DNA from: Adenanthera pavonina
Taxonomy: Eukaryota; Streptophyta; Magnoliopsida; Fabales; Fabaceae
Direction of reading: 5' to 3'
Assembly (NCBI GenBank): GCA_026686845.1
Contig: JAIVEN010000012.1
Span: forward strand, 10,914,501 to 10,978,500
DNA length: 64,000 bases
Shown here in pieces: positions 47,601 to 59,910 of the stretch; position 1 is the first letter of the stretch; each line of letters starts with the position of its first letter. Under the pieces are notes generated by a model that did not search any database, was not told the DNA's origin, and saw only the letters and a program-made list of their open reading frames with translations. The position numbers were made by a program, and so were the translations under genes.

Positions 47601-49624
47601 TATAAGGTTCAAGCTAACCTAAATGATTTAAACACCATTGTGAAGTGTCCTTCTCAGGCATGGAAACACAAAGTCATATAACCACTTAAGAAGCCCAGAA
47701 TCGAATAAACATGTGCCATACATTTCATCATATCTAACTTCTTAACAAACTGTGAAACCCAAAAGTGGTCTTTAAGGAAATCTACACTTTATTCCCTCTT
47801 GTTAGTCTCAAAGTAGGAGTGACACAAAACAATACTAGTTATGCATAGCCTATTAACTACAAAATGAGAATAAAATAAGTGTTTGGTATTCAACCGAATC
47901 CCTTTTATGGCCGAAAGTCATGAAATAGTATCAAAGGGAAACAAATATGCAAATAATCTAATCCCTAACACAAGCCATATTCAATTCATAGCTGAATCAA
48001 TTTGAAATGTCAGCATTTCAGCGGTCCCTGGATAACTAAACTTGGAGGTGCATGACATAACATCCTCCTTCGATTAGGAAACGACTCAAATGCTTCACAG
48101 GATACACAGTAATTTCCAATGGGTTCAAGGGGACACAAGCAAGATGGTGTTGTCACACACTGAACAAATGATGCTCATTACAGCTTAATCTATTCCATGC
48201 CTAACGGGTTTAAACAAACCAGACAAGCATATAAAAAAATGTGGACTACAGACCATTTTCTGCTAGGCAAGTAATTCGGTGAAGCCACAAAACATATGAA
48301 CCATAAACAATCAATTGCTTCCAGATTCACCAGAATCCATATAATAGGTTTAGAAGACAGAAATCGAAAATCATAACAACACAACACTGTTTGATACAGA
48401 ACGTATATCAATGAGGAAAACAGAGCACCTGATCAAGTGACTATACCAATCAACATTCAAACCAGAATTCCAGGTTCCTACACTGACTCAAGAATCTCTT
48501 CACCCGTTGCCTAGAGACCTAGTTTTGGAACAGGAATTACCAGTTGAAGACCCTTATACCTTGCACCTCCGCTTTTCTGCAAAGTCTCCTTCCTTCCTCC
48601 TCGGCTTTACTCTTCCTCTCCTTCATGGAATTTCTCCTCACCGCTTCCTCTATCGGTCTCTCTTAGGATTTTTAATGCCAAAAAATCCCCCCCTTTTTCT
48701 CAAGCCTTCGTGAGGTTTTTATAGGATGCCCGCGAGTGATCCCACCTCCCTATTGCACCCAATCCGGCCAAATTTGAGTGCTTCACCCACTTCACTGCAC
48801 CATTACTCTGCTGCAGCCCACTACTCTGTACATACCCGTACTGTCAGAGCTCTCTCTCTCTTTTGTGCTCGCCCGAAAACTCCCTCACCTCCATTACTCT
48901 GCTGCAGCCGGTCAGGAGTAGTGGGGTGACATCCTTTATCATTTTCAGTCCCTCCCCTTCGCACCCTCGCATTAGGGCTAATCATTCTCGGTCTCACAGA
49001 ATCCTCGCTGTACTTCCCTTTTTTTGTTTTGCTTCTGGTTTGCCTTCGGCCGAGCTCTGTAGGCTCCCTCTGTTTTTTTTTTCTCGCACGACCCCCTCTG
49101 GTTCGTCCTTGGCCAAGCCCTACAGGTCCCTTCTGGTTCAGCCTCTGCCCGAAGCTCACCCGGTGCCCCGAGCTCTCGGAATTTCTCCCTCTTTTCGGCC
49201 CTAACTCAGTCGCTCGTGTCTTGTCCTCTCAGCCCTCTCACGCCCGCGGCTGCCCGTCTCATTCTGCAACTCCCTCCCTGTCTCGCGTCCACGGCTCCAC
49301 CATTTTCCTAGCTCCCTCGGACACCCTCTCTCTCCGGTTCAGCCTCCACCGAGGCTCTCTTCCTCTCTACTTTTCTTTTTTTCTTCTGGCTGCTTTTCTC
49401 TCCCACGGTTCAGCTCTCTCAGCCTTCTCCGTGCTCGGCCGTGGCTCTCTCTCCAGCTGAGTCTTCCGGCCTCTCTCTTCGTCCGAGCTCGCGGCCAGCC
49501 TCTCGTCCCAGCTTCCAGAGCCCTCGGCCACGCTCCCTCGGTTTTCCCTTCCCTCTCGTGCTCACCCTCTCTTGAGCCCTAAAGGCTCCCTCTGCACCGA
49601 GCCCTCCAGGGCTTGGTCTGGACC

Positions 49625-49784
49625 GGCTCACGAGCCCTCCACATGGCTCGTGAGCCTTTGGGCTGAAAATGATTTCAGCCCAACAGGTCCCTCCCCCATT
49701 TTTTTTTTTTAGACTTAGGTTTCAGCCCAAACCTTTTTTTTTTTTTTTACAATGTGAGATTTTGGGCCGAATCTCGGCCCAAAA
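49625..49784. repeat. Cluster of three perfect hairpins near the LTR 3' end
   Basis: Perfect inverted repeats: GGCTCACGAGCC/GGCTCGTGAGCC (49625-49636 and 49645-49656, 8-nt loop); GGGCTGAAA/TTTCAGCCC (49660-49668 and 49673-49681, 4-nt loop); TTTTGGGCCGA/TCGGCCCAAAA (49760-49770 and 49774-49784, 3-nt loop). Weaker ones precede them (AGCCCT/AGGGCT near 49605). They lie between the C/T-rich block and the AT-rich tail, where R/U5 would be expected. Confidence 0.85.
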
Positions 49785-49924
49785 TAATTTTTTTTTATTT
49801 TTTTTAATTAAATTATTTATTTATTTATTATTTATTATTTTTATTATTATTATTTTTTTTTTTACTTAATTTTTTTTTTATATATTTTAAAATTACCCGG
49901 ACAAAATACGGTGTTCACAATCAT

Positions 49925-51129
49925 TTACTTGGTAGAAGTTTAAATTGGAGAGAAGTTAATTTAACATTTAATTAAGGCCATTTTTAAAAAATATTTTCAA
50001 TTTGTGACATATTTAAGAAATTTAACGGCCTTTAATCATTTTTTAATAATGATGAAATAGTAATTTTCAAATAAATAAATTCAAAATATTTATATAAAAA
50101 ATCATGATAACATTTCTCAATATTACAAATATAACATAATATTAAAAAAATTTTAAATAATTAATTATAGTAATTTTCAAATAAATACATTTGAAAACAT
50201 TAAATTAAAAATCAATAAAATTATAATAAAATAAAAATATGTCAAATCACTCTATACAAAAATTAAAATAAATGTAAAAAGACACATTGTTCATTGACTA
50301 TGAAAAATTAATGTGAGTCATCTCAGGTTTTGTGGTTATCTCTAAATTAAATTCTCTTTGTTATGTTGGGAGAACTTTTGGAAGAATCAAAATAGGAAAA
50401 AAGATGAGAATAAAAAAATGATACTTTATGAAGTTAGTGTTAAAAAGAACATTCAATATGTCAAAGCAAAATCAAATCTTGATATAATTTTTATTTGTTA
50501 TTTGTACTAAATTGAAAGAATGGAAAATTTAAGACATAAAAGATTAAAATAGCCTGATTAAAAAAATGTGAAAACAATTTTATTTAACCCAAAAAAAAAA
50601 ACAAAGCCTTCATATCAGACCTTGGACATCAGACTTCCTTCTTCCTTCAAGGTCAGTTCCTTCTTAGTCTTCACTAACAACAGTGAAGGGCAGTGCGTGG
50701 AGGATAGTGGAGGGACTATAAAATCAGCAATGAATACACCGACTTGCTATACAAATTTTGGCCTTCAATGTCATTTTACCCAAAAGAAATTAAGTCCTTA
50801 AATGCCATTTTTCCCAAACAAAATTGAGTCATTAAATGCCTTTTTCCCTAATGAAATTGAGTCCTTGAATGCGTCCTAAAATTTCCTATGTTGTCCTTAA
50901 TCATGATATTTTATTCTATACTTCTTTAGTTTCATATGATGATTTGGAAAGAAACGAACCACAATGTGATTAGAATTAATTATAGCCAAATTTATCAATT
51001 CAAGTTAGTGTGAATGGTAGGAGTTTTCATCCTTTAAACAAATAGTTGAGAGTTTAATTCACAACTCTTGTATATGAAGAAAACTTAGTTGAAGGTGTAT
51101 ATTCTTTTCCTTTAATACCCTAAGGAAGA
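49925..51129. other. AT-rich intergenic stretch with a dispersed duplication and a short tandem repeat
   Basis: No gene seen. The part 49980-50370 is a diverged direct copy of 59100-59465 (shared TAATCATTTTTTAATAATG, CATGATAACATTTCT, AAATGTAA.AAG.CACATTGTTCA). At 50764-50872 a unit of about 34 bp (TTAAATGCC...AAATTGAGTC) is repeated about three times. Confidence 0.7.
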
Positions 51130-51779
51130 TTAGTTGTACCATCCTAAGACTCTGCAGCCCAAACGAAACTCAGACATGCAAGAAACAGAGAAAGGAAGAC
51201 AAGACAACAGGACGTACCTGTGATGTGCATGTATAGAGCCATGATGCGACTCAAATCTATGCAAATCTCGAATTAAGACAGCAAGGCATGGTGCAGCAGC
51301 GCCAATAACAGAATTTGCATTAGTAAATTACTGATACAATCAACCAACTTTCAATACACATAACTCCTCACTCCAAGCTTCAATTAAATTGATTTTAAAG
51401 CCTACAGGTCATACTACTCCTAATCTAACCATAGACAATATTAATCATGCTCTAAAATACCTCAGTATGGAGATTTTGAACATTTGAAACCAATATGGCT
51501 AGTTTTAGACCAAAACAAGGAACCAAACACATAAAATCACCACCAACAAATCATTGGCAGCCAAAGACCATTCCTAGAAGTCACGTGAAACTCAAGAACC
51601 ATATTCAAGAAGGTTTCTTCCCAAAGGAATCACTCCACCAGGTTTTCACCCTCTTGAACTCAATTCACACCAATGGGTAACATTATATACCCATATTATA
51701 CAACAAGGGTCCATGAACCCAACCAAACTCACAACCAAGCTAAACTAATCAAAGGGGTTATGAAACCACAAGTCTCCGG

Positions 51780-54700
51780 TGTTAGGTTTGCTAGCTTTCC
51801 AAGAGGGGGGTAAATTGAGGAGTTCGAAGTTTTCTGCAAAATTGAAATATAGCAATGATAATAAAAGTTGCTGAAAAATAGAGTATAGAATATAAAGAAC
51901 AGTTGCAAAGTAAATGAGAAGAGGAGATAGAGATTTATCTTGATTCGGTCTACTCCACTTGACCTACGTCCAGTCTTCAAGCCACCACTTGAGATTTATC
52001 CACTATATCTTACAAGATTCAAATGTCTTACAAAAACTACAATATAACTCTAGTTCGAACATTGAGCCCTACAGAAAACTCTTATAGTTCTTACTTACTC
52101 ACAAGTAAGAACAAATCTCTTAGTGTCTTTTCACACTAAGTGTTATCTACAAGCATGTAGAAATATACAAATCAAGATGTGAAACTCTCTCTTAAAAGAG
52201 TGGATATAAAAGCTTAAGAGCAATGAATGAGTTAAGCAGAGGGTAGGTAAGCTTTGAATGAATCAGTAATTAATTCTACAGAGTTTTGGAGTTTATATGT
52301 TCTTCCTCATTATCCAACAAATTAAATAAGATCATATTTATATTTTTAGAGCAAAACCATCCATTAAAAGCAAGAATTAGTCATACTTTCAAAAAAATAT
52401 CTATTCACCTACGACATTAAATATGTCTAACAGAGGTTATATGGATAACCTCCTTAGGTTATACGAATAACGGGTGACCATTAGCACTTGGTTTCAACAT
52501 TGAACTTTCGTTATGTAGATAACCTAGCTAGGTTATGCAGATAACGTTCATTCCAGAATAACTAAGTTTTAGCTCAAGAACATTTTCATGAAAACCTACC
52601 CAGTTGTTTGAATAACTTCTTACAAAATTGGATACCTTTGAGGATTATTAGAATAACCTCTTAGGATGTCATTTCTTGTTTGGACAAAATTAATTTTTCA
52701 CAAACTGAGTTTTTGGGAAATATAGGCTATCAGGATAACCTCCTAAGATTATGCACAGTACAAGTGGCCTTTACTGTTCACTCTCTTATGTGAATAAGGC
52801 AAGCACCTTATCAGGATAATGAACTGGACAAAACTGAAGTTATGGTGCACACCTTGATTATTCAGATAACCTCAACCATTTTCATGAAAACAAAAGAGTA
52901 AACACTTAGAAAAACATTGAAGTTGAGATTTTGTCCCCACAACCTCTAAGTGTTATGCGGATAAGGTAAACATTTTCATGAAAACAACTTAGAAACCATG
53001 AGTTAATCATTAATCATTAGCATAGATACCTCATTTAATGTTAGGAAAAGCAGAATGAGTAGAATTTAAAGCTTAACTACATTCTTTTACAATTGGATTC
53101 CTAAAATGTGTCTGAATAAACACTTCATTCTTCAGGAATCTCTAACTTTAATCTTCATATTATTGAATCAAGTGTTTTGATGATTCCAAACCAACTTTCT
53201 AGAGCTTGGAGAGAAGATATCAAAGGTGCATAAATGATCTTAAGTAGAGAAATTTCAAGAAAAACTAGCAGAAGAATAGATGTAGAATCTACAGCCATGT
53301 TTAAATTGAGTAAAAGACTTTGAATTGGTAAAAAGATGATTCAAAACTATGATTCTATGTTAATCCATGGAATATTTGAAAAACATCCACTAATAGATGA
53401 AGTTTGAAACTTTTATACTGATATGCTGTTTTGAAAATTTGAACCTGGGCTTTGGAAATTCGAATTTCGTATTGAAAATGAACAAGTCTGAAAAGAGCCT
53501 TCTCTGACAGATGAATTTTGACTGGAGAAATTTGAATTTTGAATCTTGTCTGAAAAGAGCCTTCTCTGACAGACAAACTTTAGTTTTAAAAATTTGAATT
53601 TCAGACAAAATACAACTTATGAAAAATGAAAAATTTGTCTGAAAATATGTCAAAGTTCATCTGAAAACTGAGTTTGGAAAGAGTATCAAAATGGCTCACT
53701 GACAGATGAACTTTAAACATGAAATTTTGAATTTCAAAAACAAAGCTTGTGAGTCTATTATGATAATATGTTGATATACGGATGATAGTATTCAAAAATT
53801 CAAACTTTGAAGTAAGTCTAAAAAGAGGCCTCTCTGATAGACGAACTTTGTATTTTGAAAATTTGAATTTTGAATAGATAAACTATTGTGCCTTATTGAA
53901 CTGCCCACTGACAGACAAATTTTGGGTATCAAAATTCAAATTTTGAAGGTACTGTAGCAAAATGGAATAACTATTCATACTTTCCAGAAGAACTTTAAAC
54001 TTGAAAATTCGTATGTTCCAACATAGAAATATTTTTCAAAGATCAAAATTTAAACTTTGCTTCATGACAGATGAACTTCAAATGTTCAACATTAAAGTCT
54101 TTAGCTTTCGGTTTCTGTGAAATTCATCTGTTGACCAACCAAAATTTGAACTTTGGATGTCAGAAGCATTAAATGTGATTGGTGAACGGATAGTTTTTCA
54201 GAATAACCGTTGGGTAACTTCTCCAACAGACAGATTTTATCTCTAATGTATAGTTGAGACCTAAATCTATAAATATGACATCATTTGAAGTTGTGGGTAA
54301 CGATTTTAACTTTGTATATACTGAAACTCTGCCAAATCATCAACTCAAAGTCTCTTACTCTCACATACTTCATTCTTTGTACTCCAACTTTCATATACAC
54401 TTTGATTAAGTGAGTTTATCCATTGTAAATAATCTTATCTTCATCTGGAAGAAAGATTTTCTTGTGAGGGGATATTACAAGAGATTGGGGAAGCATTTAG
54501 CTAAAGTGCAAAGAGAGAAAGTGTGAGCTCTAAAACAGAGCATCATAGTTATACTATGACATTTACAAGAAACCCACTGAATTCTTGCAAGATAATTGAA
54601 AATCTCAAGTGGTGGTTTGAGGACTAGAAGTAGGTCAAGATTGAGAGACCGAACTAGGATAAACATCTGTGTCTTTCCTTCTCTATTATTGCTTTTACTT

Positions 54701-54898
54701 GTTGTTTATTTATACTCTGTTTTACTGTCACCTTTGCTTTCTTCACTTTATTGACATTTTGCAGAGAGAATTTCAATCTTCCCAATTTACCCCTCTCTTG
54801 GGAAGCCAGCATATCTAACGTATATGACTTGTGCTTCTTTAATATTGAATTTCTAAGCTCATTGTTGTTTAGAATCATCAAAACCATCTGAATTAACA
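51780..54898 (-). mobile_element. Copia-type solo LTR, middle level of the nest
   Basis: It begins TGTTAGGTTTGCTAGC on the plus strand and ends GAATTAACA, as the copia LTR does (TGTTAG...TTCAACA). The flanks TCCGG (51775-51779) and TTCGG (54899-54903) differ by one base. It is a diverged relative of the SIRE-like LTRs. The interior has repeated GATAACCT words on a GGTTAT theme (52430-52990). The LTR at 53161-54820 is inserted near its right end. Confidence 0.78.
53161..54820 (+). mobile_element. Copia-family solo LTR, innermost level, inverted
   Basis: It begins TATTGAATCAAGTGTTTTG and ends CAGCATATCTAACG, the reverse complement of the 26786/40288 LTR pair and about the same length (1660 bp). 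Flanks CATAT and TATAT form a near-perfect 5-bp TSD. The TGTTGAATC start has mutated to TATTGAATC. Minus-strand open frames inside echo those in the other LTR copies and are not genes. Confidence 0.85.
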
Positions 54899-57213
54899 TT
54901 CGGCCCAATTTAACAAGACAACAAGTTTTGGAATATCACAAGCCACATATGAGACACCCTTATCACTCAACATGCCACATGCACGAGCATAGGTCTAAAA
55001 CCACATAAACGACCATTCCAAAAGTGTAAAGGAGTTTAGGAGGGTTATACAATAATTTGGCCCACAGATACAAAGTACATAACATATTACACATAGTATT
55101 ACAAAGACACTACAAACGGCACTTTACTAAAAGGAAGTAATAACAAGAACAACCAAAAAGGAGGGGGGTACAACCCTAACTCCTACAAGAATCACTCTTA
55201 TTCCACCTTGGGCATGCCCTCCTTGGTCCTTTCCTTACTAGTACTGGATTCTTCACTTAGGATTATTAGCCATGGAGTGAGACATACATCCCAATAACTA
55301 GAGGTTTATATATACATATAAATATAACCATACTGCCATTATAATAATCAGATGAAATACTCAATTTGAATGCAAAATGTGTGATATGTAGACATAAATC
55401 CTATCAATACACAACTAGAACTATGAGTTAGTTACTATGACAAGGTAACATTGACTAACAGCCACCTCCCAACAAATCGTGACAACCGATTTTGAGGTCA
55501 CCATCAAGCTCTCCTCTCAATAGTCATGACCCAGCCAAAGGCCATTATACTAAAGGTTGGATTATGGTTTTCCTTCCCCTGAACCACCCGAATTGGTGTC
55601 TATTTAGAAAAGGTGTACCCCAATTTACATTCACATGTGTCTCTCGACCATGGGATGACTATTTAGTGACTGGAATAATACAAGCCACATCACCTAAACA
55701 CAAGGCCTCATGTGCTATTTAGTGGATTCACATACCATATGATATTTAAAGCATCATCACACAAACCATATATCTCAACAATGTATAATGTGTGACAATA
55801 TCCAATACATGCTAACATATCAACATGTATCATTTTCTACCGTGCTAGCATGCCATATGAATATACATAGTAAATCATGTGGTTCATCATAATCATTAAC
55901 ATGTCAATATTAATCGTACTCATACCATTTCATGTTCACTAATACCAATAGCCAATTTCAGCATACATCAAGATAAAGATAGGAAACTCATTAACCGTAT
56001 GACCACACATATCATGATATGAAAAGGAATGACCATATCCATGCTAAGAGGTATATCATGATATGGAAGAGCAAAACATATATATAACATGTGCATATCA
56101 TGGTATAGAAATGATTAGACATATATATATAGGCTAAAGAGGACCACTATCATTACAATACAACAAAGGGATGCAAGATCATATCACTACATTGTCCTAA
56201 ACCAATATACACAATGCAATCCATAACAATCTAATTAATTCAACCAATATACCAAGGATTCCATAAATCAAACATCAACATAACCACTTACCAACCTCTT
56301 TAAAGCTTTCCAAATACTCTTGGGAGCCCAGAGATCGCACTTGAGCAAGTATAAATCCTACACAATATCAAATTCTCATTACCTACACAATTTCTCAACC
56401 ATTAACATACACAACTTGTCAACCCAATACCAAACCAGCTGAAGCAAAGCTTTCTCAAGCAAACCCATACATCAAAGTATCCAACACAACTCATAAAACC
56501 AAGATTGAGGCTAGATAACTTCATATTTCTAGCAAGACCGCAAGTTAGGGGTTAGGATTTGATGAAAATACCCTTTAATTACTATAAAACCAGTAACCAA
56601 CACTTAGAAATGTCCAATAACACATTTAGGAGGCATTTAAACACAATTTAATTGGTGAAAATGCAATCAAATGGAAACCCTACGCTACCATGAAAATTTA
56701 CCAAAGAACTTGAAGAAATTGGAGAGGAGAAGAAGGAAACCATCTTACTCACAAGAATCAACCTTTCTCACGGTCAAAAATGTGTTCTCTAGCTTCAAAC
56801 TCGCTAAACCCTAGCAGAGCACCGAAATCTTCCACCGAAAATACTATTTCAACGAACCCTATTACGTCTGGTATAAACCAAACTTCACAACTAGCATTGC
56901 AGCACCAATTAAGCTTGCCGCGGCGCCAAAGCCCACTATCTCTACTAGGATAAAAAAATTGATAGATCTCGCCGTGACGCCACTAAGCCTTGCCACAACA
57001 TGAGTAAGCTTTGTTGCCTTTTCTCCGACTTGCTCAATTCTGATCCTTCCTCCAGTCCTTGTCCCTCTGATCCTGTACCATTTAATGATATTCTTCTTGA
57101 AATTAATAATTAGGGTCATTCCATTAGTTCTTATTACTAATGAGAGATACTCTTAATTTATAAAAGAAAAAAATAGAGCCAAATTTTACCATCAAATTAT
57201 TATTATTAAACGA

Positions 57214-58719
57214 TGTTAGTAATGCTAGCTCCCGAATAAGGGGTGAATTGGAAAATTTAAAATATTTCTATAGAAATGCATTTTGAAAGTTAAAGCAAAG
57301 AATTGCAAAAAAAAAAAATAGAGTATGATGTAAATGAATATAAATGTAAGAGAAGGAAAGAGAGGACTCAGAGATTTAACTTGGTTTGGTCCAATCTACT
57401 TGACCAACATTCAATCCTCAAGCTACCACTTGAGATTTTCACTATCTGCAAGAATTTATTGGGCTCCTTGTAAGGTCACAATACAATATACATGCTCTGT
57501 TATAAGAAGACTAAAAGTATCTATTCACACTTTCTTATAAGTATTTCCCAATTCTCTTTGTGATTCCCCTCACAAAAAATACTTCTTCCAGATGAAGAAA
57601 AGATTTTATACAGATATGAAAACTCTCTAAAGTAAAGTAGATATGAAATTTATGGTACAATAAATGAGGTGTATGGTGAAAAAGCTTTGTCTAATAAATT
57701 CAGCATAGTTTTGGTAAAGATAAACTTAAAAATGGTTACTCACAACTCCATATGAAGTTCTATTTATATATTGTAATTTAATTAGTCATTAGACACAAGA
57801 TCTATCTGTTAAAGATATTAACCAATAGTTACTCTGCAAAAAATAACTATTCACTACCTGCATTCAATGCGTCTGACACACCAAAATTCAAATTTTGGAG
57901 GTTTAACAGATAAATTTTGTAGAAATGGAAAGTTGAGGATTTTAATGTTGAACTTCCAAAATTTGTTTATTCAAGTGTAACATTTGAATTTCGAGTTTGT
58001 CAAAGTTAATCTATATTACATCATTTGAATTTTCATATTGAAAGTACATTTATTGAGTTCAAACAATTGTTTCAAATTTTGACAATACACTCAAAATTTG
58101 ACTTTTAGAAGCTGAAATTCATCTATTAGAGATATATTCAACATAGTACAAAAGTTCTCTTCTGTGAAGTTCGAATGTTGAATTGCAAAGTTTGTTTATC
58201 AGAGACATGCTCTAATGAAACTCACAAGTTCTCAATTCAAAATTCGCACTTTGAAGCCGACAATAAATTCACTTTGAACTTCTCCAACATTTGAATTTTG
58301 ACTAAGGTTTATACGAATTTTACATACTTTCACTAATAATGCCTAACCCAAAATTCGAATTTCAGAACTAAAATTCTTCTATTAGAGATAAAACCTTTGT
58401 AACTTCGAATTTCACTAAGTAAAGTTCAAATTTTACACAAAATACACATAAGTTAATACAAAATTCATCTGTTAGCTAATATTTCTTAATTCTAACATAA
58501 GCTAGCATTGGATAACTTTGAAATCATTCATTTAAAACTTGTTATAACATAAATGAGTAATAATCAAAGTTTTTTATCATGTATACATAGTGAAAAATCT
58601 TAAAAACTAAATCTTCACATGTTCTTCATTGGATTTCTTCACTTGATTCTTTCACATTCCTTTAATATTCTCCTTCTAAACTCTAATTATTTGAAATCAT
58701 CAAAACTTTTGATTCAACA
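57214..58719 (-). mobile_element. Copia-family solo LTR, diverged
   Basis: It begins TGTTAGTAATGCTAGCTC and ends CTTTTGATTCAACA, with the same internal order as the other copia LTRs (PBS-distal CCCGAATAAGGGG..., the AGCTACCACTTGAGATTTT word, then AAAGTTCGAATTT-type repeats). No convincing TSD (AACGA versus AATAT). It lies 90 bp to the right of the nest. Confidence 0.78.
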
Positions 58720-59498
58720 AATATATGTATATGTAATAATCCAAGCATAACCCTCCTCACATTGACAATGACCCAATTGTTTTCAGACTTGCACACAATA
58801 ATTTGAATATGGTTTATGCCTATCCTTGTATATAATGACAAACAAAACAGAACAAAATTTCGATGTGACCCAGAAAAAAATAAAACTTTTAAAGTGGTGC
58901 TTCTGAGACTTATTATTTTTGCAGAAAATTAAATTAAATCAATTTAAATAAACATAAATGCTGGGGTTGGCCTCTGCACAAAAGTTTTTTTTTATGCAAG
59001 TGGGAAGATTTCATTCACGGTAAAGAAGAGCCTCTGAATTAGTTGTTTGAATGACTCATTTATCGTAGTTCATTTATTTTTAGATCAGAAAATTAACTGG
59101 AATGTCCTTGTTAATATTTAAGAAATCTAACTGCCTTTAATCATTTTTTAATAATGGTGAGGTAATAATTTGAAATAAATAAATTTAAAATATTTATATA
59201 AAAAATTCATGATAACATTTCTTAACATTAAAAATATAACATAATATTAAAATTTTTATAAATAATTAATCATAATAATTTTCAAATAAATAGATCTGAA
59301 AACATTAAATTAAAATTAATAAAATTTATAATAAAATAAACGTATGTCAAATCAATCTGTTTAAAAAAATTAAAATAAATGTAAGAAGGCACATTGTTCA
59401 CAAACTATGAACAATTAATGCAGGTCATCTCATGTTTTGTAGTTATCTTTGGATTAAACTAGTTTTTACTCCCTGTGCTATGCCGGGGGTTAAACGGT
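58720..59498. other. AT-rich stretch holding the second copy of the 0.4-kb duplication
   Basis: 59100-59465 is the diverged direct partner of 49980-50370. No gene seen. Confidence 0.65.
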
Positions 59499-59910
59499 AT
59501 ACCAACTAATTTAGATAATTTTATCGATAAATTATATAAATAGATATATAATATATATATAATTTTGAAAAATCATACATATTGAATGGTTTTATAAAAG
59601 ATGATATGAATATAAGAATTTAATTGGATGAAGATTAACAATATACCAATTAATTTACTAACTAACTTAGATAATTTGTATAATATACCAACTAATTTAG
59701 ATAATTTGGACAATAAATAATATAAATAGATATATATAATTTAGAAAGATCATACGTATTATTATGGTTTTTATAATGGATTATATGAATATATGAATTC
59801 AATTGGAAGAAGATTAACAATATACCAATTAATTTACCAACTAATTTATAATTTACAAATTTGGACAATATACCAACTAATTTAGATAATTTGGACGATA
59901 AACAATTAAT
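59499..59910. repeat. Tandem duplication, unit about 185 bp
   Basis: ATACCAACTAATTTA begins at 59499, 59684 and 59870. The first two units are co-linear over their full length (ATAAATAGATATATA, GATTAACAATATACCAATTAA); the third is partial. Very AT-rich. Confidence 0.8.

Larger units (their letters stand above)
45343..49919. mobile_element. Very long solo LTR, 4.6 kb (Ogre/Tat-like)
   Basis: It begins TGTCACACCCGAAAATGCG and ends ACGGTGTTCACA, with a near-perfect 5-bp TSD (TTCAT at 45338-45342, ATCAT at 49920-49924). LTRs of several kilobases starting TGTCACACCC are characteristic of the Ty3/gypsy Tat/Ogre group; assignment without internal proteins is inference. Layout: a GC-rich head, a long AT-rich part with repeats (46.1-47.6 kb), a mixed part, a C/T-rich block (48.5-49.65 kb), hairpins, then an AT-rich tail. 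Open frames in the C/T block are not convincing genes. Confidence 0.85.
51135..57123. mobile_element. Outer solo LTR of a three-level nest (TGTAACACC family, copy 3)
   Basis: It begins TGTACCATCC and ends GGGTCATTCCA, both degenerate, with a perfect 5-bp TSD TTAGT (51130-51134 and 57124-57128). Its own sequence is 51135-51779 plus 54904-57123. It shares the CTCAGTATGGAGATTTT region (51460) and the CATATCATGATATG-rich region with copy 1, in the same orientation. It was split by the insertion at 51780-54898. Confidence 0.85.

Noticed and set aside
48507..49631. Several open frames over 60 codons on both strands
   Set aside because: They lie in the C/T-biased block of a solo LTR, overlap each other in opposite frames, and consist of low-complexity Ser/Pro/Leu or Arg/Gly/Glu; none resembles a family.
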